From Antedon mediterranea (taxonomy: Eukaryota > Echinodermata > Crinoidea > Comatulida > Antedonidae): a stretch of 64,000 bases of DNA. Both the position numbers and the translations under genes were made by a program. The DNA lies in contig NC_092674.1 in assembly GCF_964355755.1 (NCBI RefSeq), positions 21,726,001-21,790,000 on the forward strand, read 5' to 3'. Position 1 is the stretch's first letter. Every line of letters starts with the position of its first letter. Positions 59,651-64,000 of this stretch are shown piece by piece. The notes beneath the pieces are model-generated. The model did not search any database. It saw only the letters and a list, made by a program, of their open reading frames with translations, and had not been told where the DNA came from.

Positions 59651-60276
59651 AGCCCCATTCCCTACGTTTTTTAGATCTAATTTAAGATCACAAACTATAT
59701 TTAATGTAAAAATAATACTATATGGTCCTATTGCGATAACTTTTTTCGTCTTTAAACGGTTAAAAATGTGAAAAATAAGTCGATTTTAATAATTATAGCG
59801 GCCCGCTATAAATCCCAAAATGCATTGCGCGCGGATTGATATTTTTGTTTTTCACCTGTAATTCGCCCACTTTTCGATCGATCGTGAGGCCAAAACAAAT
59901 GGAAGACTCCTAACTTTTCAGCGAAAATATCGGGTTTTCCCCAATTTGTATCAACGGAGTCTGGCAAAAATAGAAAGACAATTAATGCAGCAACTATACA
60001 ACGTCAGGCTAGGTATATAGCTAGCGTACGATGTTCGTACGTTACCGATGTTTACCAGCTAGGCCTAAAAAACTAAGCCTAGCCAGGCTAGGCCTAAGAC
60101 CATCCACGAGAGGTCGATCGCCGCGAGCTACTTAGGTAGTGCATTGTTTCTCACTTTTTATCATAATTTACCATAAAACGTACATTTAAGACAAGGAATG
60201 ACATGGTTTAATGTTTTTAAAGTGATATATATGTATTATTTTCCAAAAAACGTCCAAAATTGCAGGGAAGGGGTCT
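59651..60276. mobile_element. 626-bp TTAA-flanked element between importin-alpha and the helicase
   Basis: TTAA (59647-59650) precedes AGCCCCATTCCCT, and AGGGAAGGGGTCT is followed by TTAA (60277-60280). ACGTTTTTT near the left end pairs with AAAAAACGT near the right. TTAA target sites belong to piggyBac- and Kolobok-type transposons. No ORF is seen. It lies in the head-to-head promoter interval. Confidence 0.75.
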
Positions 60277-60280
60277 TTAA

Positions 60281-61130
60281 GCCAATCAATGACCCTGTTG
60301 TTCCAACGAATGGTTGAAACAAAAGTTGAATTGTGGGAGATTTTTAATTTTTTTTACGAAAAAGAAAAAGTCAAGGGTCGTCACGGTCTATTGATTTTCA
60401 CGAGGAAAATTTGAGGTTTGTTGTTATTGTTGCAGCCGCCCATAAATAAATCATTTAATATTATTTATATTAATAGCAGCCAGGCTAGAACATAATACTA
60501 AATAGGCTAGCCCTGTTCAATAAACTTGTAAGTTATTATATAATAATTAACGAAGTTTAAGTTAGTTAACACCTACTAGCTAGCCTAGCTAGCCTAGGTC
60601 CTAGGACAGGTAGAGGGCTAGGCCTAGGCCTACCTCTCTCTAGCTAGGCTAGGCCTACGTCGTTCGTGTGGCGTAATATACTAGCTAGGCCTAGCCTAGG
60701 CAAGGCCTATTTAGGCTAGCCTAGAATCTAGGCTAGTCTAGGCCTAGTAGTAGTAGGTCCTAGCCTAGATAGCTTACCTACTAAGTCTAAACTAGCTAAG
60801 GCTGGCCCCTGGCCTAGGCTACTAGGCTACTACTACTAGGCTGGAGGCGCGCCTCTAGTTAGTCCTAGCTAGAGGGCTTTCTAGTGTAGGCCTAGCTAGT
60901 AGTAGTAGTAGTAGCAGCAGTACTATTACTATACTAGCTATGCCTCTAGGGCCTAACTATCTACTACTACACATCTATCACAGACCCCACGCATGCAGAC
61001 AGTACTATAAAAATAAATGTTAGGCCTAGCCCAAACTATAATAAGTAAGGCCTGTACTCGTGTAGCCCTGTTTGTACTATAGCTATGCCTAGACCAACTT
61101 ACTACTAAGTACTAGGAGGCCGCTAGTAAA
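60281..61130. other. TAGGCCTA/CTAGCCTAGG-rich spacer
   Basis: Between about 60560 and 61100 most of the sequence consists of overlapping CTAGGCCTAG, TAGCCTAG and TAGTAGTAG words. No gene is seen. It forms the 5' side of the helicase gene. Confidence 0.7.
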
Positions 61131-61149
61131 TATATTCATTCAATACCCT

Positions 61150-61402
61150 ATCTTGAAGCATATAAAATTGTTAAAGATTTCGAGGGTGTAGCCAAGGATG
61201 ACTTTTTCCAAATGAGAAGTAACATTAGCAGAATTACTCGAGGGCATCACCTGAGATTTTTCAAGCCTACTTTCCATAAAGGATTGAACTGTAGAAGACA
61301 TACCTTCTCGCAACGAGTAATAAACCATTGGAACAGTTTACCAGCCGACGTTGTCAATTCTGAGACCGCTAATACCTTCACGAATCGCATCGACACAATG
61401 TA
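61150..61402 (+). pseudogene. C-terminal fragment of a CR1-like LINE ORF with (ACTAA)n tail
   Basis: The frame reads LEAYKIVKDFEG, RGHHLRFFKPTF, FSQRVINHWNSLPADVVNS and TFTNRIDTM then a stop at about 61401-61403. F.QRVIN.WN.LP..VV is the diagnostic end of CR1-like ORF2 proteins. About 40 bp later an array of ACTAA units (61450-61482) forms the 3' tail. Endonuclease and polymerase are missing. It sits only about 80 bp before the helicase start. Confidence 0.8.
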
Positions 61403-61560
61403 GTTGATATGGGGTTTAAAAAGGCACATCGCCTAAACTTTCCCATTATAACTAAACTAAACTAAACTAAACTAAACTATCTAAACATAAACTAGGCCTA
61501 TAATAATATAATTGTTTTGACGTAAAAATGTTTTTACTTATATAGGCCTAAGACCTGAAA

Positions 61561-61764
61561 ATGAATTCGAAGAACTCATCGTCATTCAACAGAAAGCGGT
61601 CATGGAGCTCCAGCAATGGAGGAGATGAAATGTCTATAGCAAATAGAAGGAAAGATTTGCCCATCTATACAGCGAAACAGCGTTTCCTTGCTGAGATACG
61701 TCGAACATACACAGCTATTGTTATAGGAGAAACTGGAAGTGGAAAAACAACTCAAATTCCTCAG
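61561..61764 (+). CDS. DHX33: Helicase coding exon 1
   Basis: 68 codons from ATG to TTQIPQ; CAG|GTACTG. The ATG is the first in frame after the LINE fragment. Confidence 0.85.
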
Positions 61765-64000
61765 GTACTGATATATGATGACATATCAAATTAGATAAAA
61801 TTAATAATTGAAATTAGTAAAATTATTGTAATTTCATTTTATTTATTTGTAAAAATCTATTGACCAGAGATTGCAAAATAAAAATTTGAATAAATGTATT
61901 ATTGTTCTAATTTTCACATAATAATTGACCAAAAATTGAAAAAAAACCCAAAATTTATTATCTCTAAAACACATAATTTAATGAAAGTCTGTCAGACTGT
62001 TTATTTTGCCTTTATAAAGACTATGCTGTATTTTTGGTAAATTAAAACTACAAAATTGCCTATTCAAAGTTTGATTTTATTCATCTTTAGTTTTCATGAT
62101 TTGGGCGACACAATACCTTTAAAAAACAATAATTCTTTACGTTATTTGTTAAAAATAATGTTTTCCTTTTGTTATATCACATAGTATTTATTAGAGAGTG
62201 GTTTAGCTGGTTATGATGTTATAGCCTGTACACAGGTAAGAGATAATTAATATTTATTTATTGATTGTACTGTTTGAATGTTACATGTGTACTTTTCACA
62301 CTGAAAAATTAATTTAATCCCTATAATTTTTAAACTTTTAAATGACAATTTTACCCAGTTTTTTAGGCCAAGCTTTTGATTTTTAACTCTACAGTATACA
62401 GAAGTACCTTATATAACCAAACAAATATGAAAAAGAGGCTCCTCACAGGGCACAGCCTTAGTCTCGAGGAGCTTCTTTTTCAGTGAAATATTGAATAATA
62501 TATATTAATTATTTGGCATGTATTTCCAGCCTCGCCGGGTTGCAGCTATTACTATTGCTGAGAGAGTTGCGCTTGAACAAAACTCAGAACTTGGAGAAGA
62601 GGTAAGTAAATAGGGAGGTTTCGCAACCTTACGAATACGATAACAAAAACGGATACGTCATACATTTGTGAAACTTTTGAGCTGATCCCCATTTCATATT
62701 CGTAAAGCGTATTCGTGTTGACGAATATCACCAGTCATATTCGTAACTACAAAACGAGTATAGTTTTTAATCTATTTTGCACATTTTGCATTTGAATTAG
62801 GAATGATTCATGATTATAATATAATTATAGATTTATTGAAAGTAATTTACCAAAATGCCAGGTCAAGATAAATAGCAGTTTTTAAAGTCCTCACTTGCTT
62901 TGATGTTACGCTAGGCCTAGGCAGCCAAGCACCAAGCAACACGTACCTGCGCTTCGCTCAAATTTACCGCAGTCATATTTTGGACGCGCCTCAATATTTT
63001 GTTGCCATGCGAAACAGATTTTTTTATGGCTTACAAAAACGAATACGTGTGCGTGACGTATCCGTTTTCGTTATCGTATTCGTAAGATTGCGAAACCTCT
63101 CTATTATGTGGCATGGGTCTCATCTTATTATTTCCACAACTAAATGAATTTCCCCGGAGTTTGGGATAATAAAGGTTTATTGTATTGTATTAATAATCTA
63201 CCTACCAACTGTTTCAGTGACTAATGAGTGAGACAAAATATCAATATAGCACCCTCCAAGTTTAATTTTGCACCCAATAGATACATTCATGTGCTATATG
63301 GACCATAAAAATACATATACACATAGAACTATAGGCTAAATTAATAAATAATGCCATTTTGAGAAATCAGCAACATTTTCATGGATGTGTGAAAAATGGT
63401 AACGTATGTGTGAGACCTAAAAAATCAGCCCTCATGCGTGAGACTTGTGTGATAGTTGACAAGTATATATATAGTACAGTAGGTACATCCATGGAGATTT
63501 ATATTACATCTGATGTACAGGAATTCATACCAACTTTTTATTGATGTTTTTGCTTTGACTAATTGTTTAGGTTGGATACTGTGTCCGTTTTGATGATTGT
63601 ACTTCTTCAAAGACACGCATAAAGGTAAATACTTAAAAACAAACAATATAATTATATTAGCATGTATTGTATAAACATTAACATCTACAGTAAATATTAT
63701 TCTATTGTACGATTAATTTATTGAAATATAAAAGTTTAAAAATACTTATGCTAATGCTTATTATGCAACCTTTGTATAATATATTCAACTAACATGTTAC
63801 AGGTTAAAAATTATCAGGAATTATTCTTGATTTAAGGAAACCTACAATTTTCTTTTAGCCGCCTAAACTACGAACTAGTACATGACTACACTCTTGATTC
63901 AATTAGTAATAATGTCACACTATTACTGAGTGATTTTATTTTTTAGTACATGACGGACGGTATGCTGTTAAGAGAATCTATTCTTGATCCGGTGTTAAAA
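61561..64000 (+). CDS. DHX33: DEAH-box RNA helicase, DHX33-like (5' part, runs off the right edge)
   Basis: Five exons (61561-61764, 62185-62235, 62530-62601, 63571-63624, 63947-64000) are all phase 0 and give 145 aa before the window ends. It belongs to the DEAH/RHA family, ATP-driven RNA unwinding enzymes. A Ser/Arg-rich head (1-30) precedes RRKDLPIYTAKQRFLAEIR, motif I GETGSGKT (57-64), QIPQYLLESG, motif Ia TQPRRVAA, then GEEVGYCVRFDDCTS and motif Ib region TRIKYMTDGMLLRE. The closest match I recall is DHX33, a nucleolar helicase acting in rRNA synthesis; DHX40 and DHX35 share parts, so the subfamily is not certain. The DEAH motif itself lies beyond the window. Confidence 0.85.
62185..62235 (+). 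CDS. DHX33: Helicase coding exon 2
   Basis: 17 codons, YLLESGLAGYDVIACTQ, between ACATAG and CAG|GTAAGA. Confidence 0.9.
62427..62481. repeat. Short inverted repeat in helicase intron 2
   Basis: AAAAAGAGGCTCCTC and GAGGAGCTTCTTTTT form a 15-bp arm hairpin (one mismatch) with a loop of about 22 bases. Confidence 0.6.
62530..62601 (+). CDS. DHX33: Helicase coding exon 3
   Basis: 24 codons, PRRVAAITIAERVALEQN to ELGEE, between TTCCAG and GAG|GTAAGT. Confidence 0.92.
62613..63101. mobile_element. 489-bp MITE in helicase intron 3
   Basis: GGGAGGTTTCGCAA at the left pairs with TTGCGAAACCTCTC at the right. The pairing continues through TTACGAATACGATAACAAAA / TTTTCGTTATCGTATTCGTAA and CGGATACGTCA / TGACGTATCCG. 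TA lies on both sides (62611-62612 and 63102-63103). The element starts 11 bp after the exon 3 splice donor. Confidence 0.85.
63571..63624 (+). CDS. DHX33: Helicase coding exon 4
   Basis: 18 codons, VGYCVRFDDCTSSKTRIK, between TTTAG and AAG|GTAAAT. Confidence 0.92.
63947..64000 (+). CDS. DHX33: Helicase coding exon 5 (partial)
   Basis: 18 codons, YMTDGMLLRESILDPVLK, after TTTTTTAG; open to the edge. Confidence 0.92.

Overview
The window is animal nuclear DNA: AT-rich, with introns bounded by GT/AG, and three conserved metazoan protein genes set in a dense layer of transposable elements and tandem repeats. The very frequent StuI-type word TAGGCCTA, SURL/mag-like and CR1/L2-like retroelements, and abundant fold-back repeats suggest a marine invertebrate deuterostome, possibly an echinoderm. 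That assignment is inference; the sequence contains no direct species marker.

Cellular genes. (1) 35954-37678, minus strand: a three-exon paired-like homeobox gene (329 aa, Arx/aristaless-type homeodomain, C-terminal OAR motif). (2) 44403-59319, minus strand: a complete importin-alpha gene of the KPNA3/KPNA4 type, 11 coding exons joining in frame to 520 aa. (3) 61561 to the right edge, plus strand: the first five coding exons of a DEAH-box RNA helicase, most like DHX33, cut off before the DEAH motif. Genes 2 and 3 are head to head, with about 2.2 kb between their start codons.

Region 1-12 kb is repeats: GTCT/GTCG-rich dispersed units, a 1.5-kb fold-back element made of TCTAGA/AGATCT palindromes, a SINE, a 0.43-kb direct duplication and a LINE with one intact endonuclease-reverse transcriptase ORF (8844-11876). 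At 12.6-15.2 kb lies a satellite of about 15 units of 181 bp. At 15.36-16.43 kb is a fold-back element with a 10-bp target duplication. At 16843-21537 is a complete, apparently very young Ty3/mag-like LTR retrotransposon with identical 94-bp LTRs and a 5-bp target duplication.

Region 22.2-28.5 kb is a set of nested insertions: a fold-back element with a 9-bp target duplication was split by a 5.16-kb element with an 8-bp duplication, which was split by a 2.08-kb element whose ends carry NotI sites, which contains a LINE tail and a 75-bp satellite. Region 28.5-35.9 kb holds minisatellites and AT-rich DNA without a recognisable gene.

Seven of the ten importin-alpha introns carry an inverted-repeat DNA element. 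No transposase was recognised in the window, so these elements appear non-autonomous. Five unrelated fold-back elements have 9-10-bp target duplications, which points to one Mutator-like (or similar) machinery encoded elsewhere.
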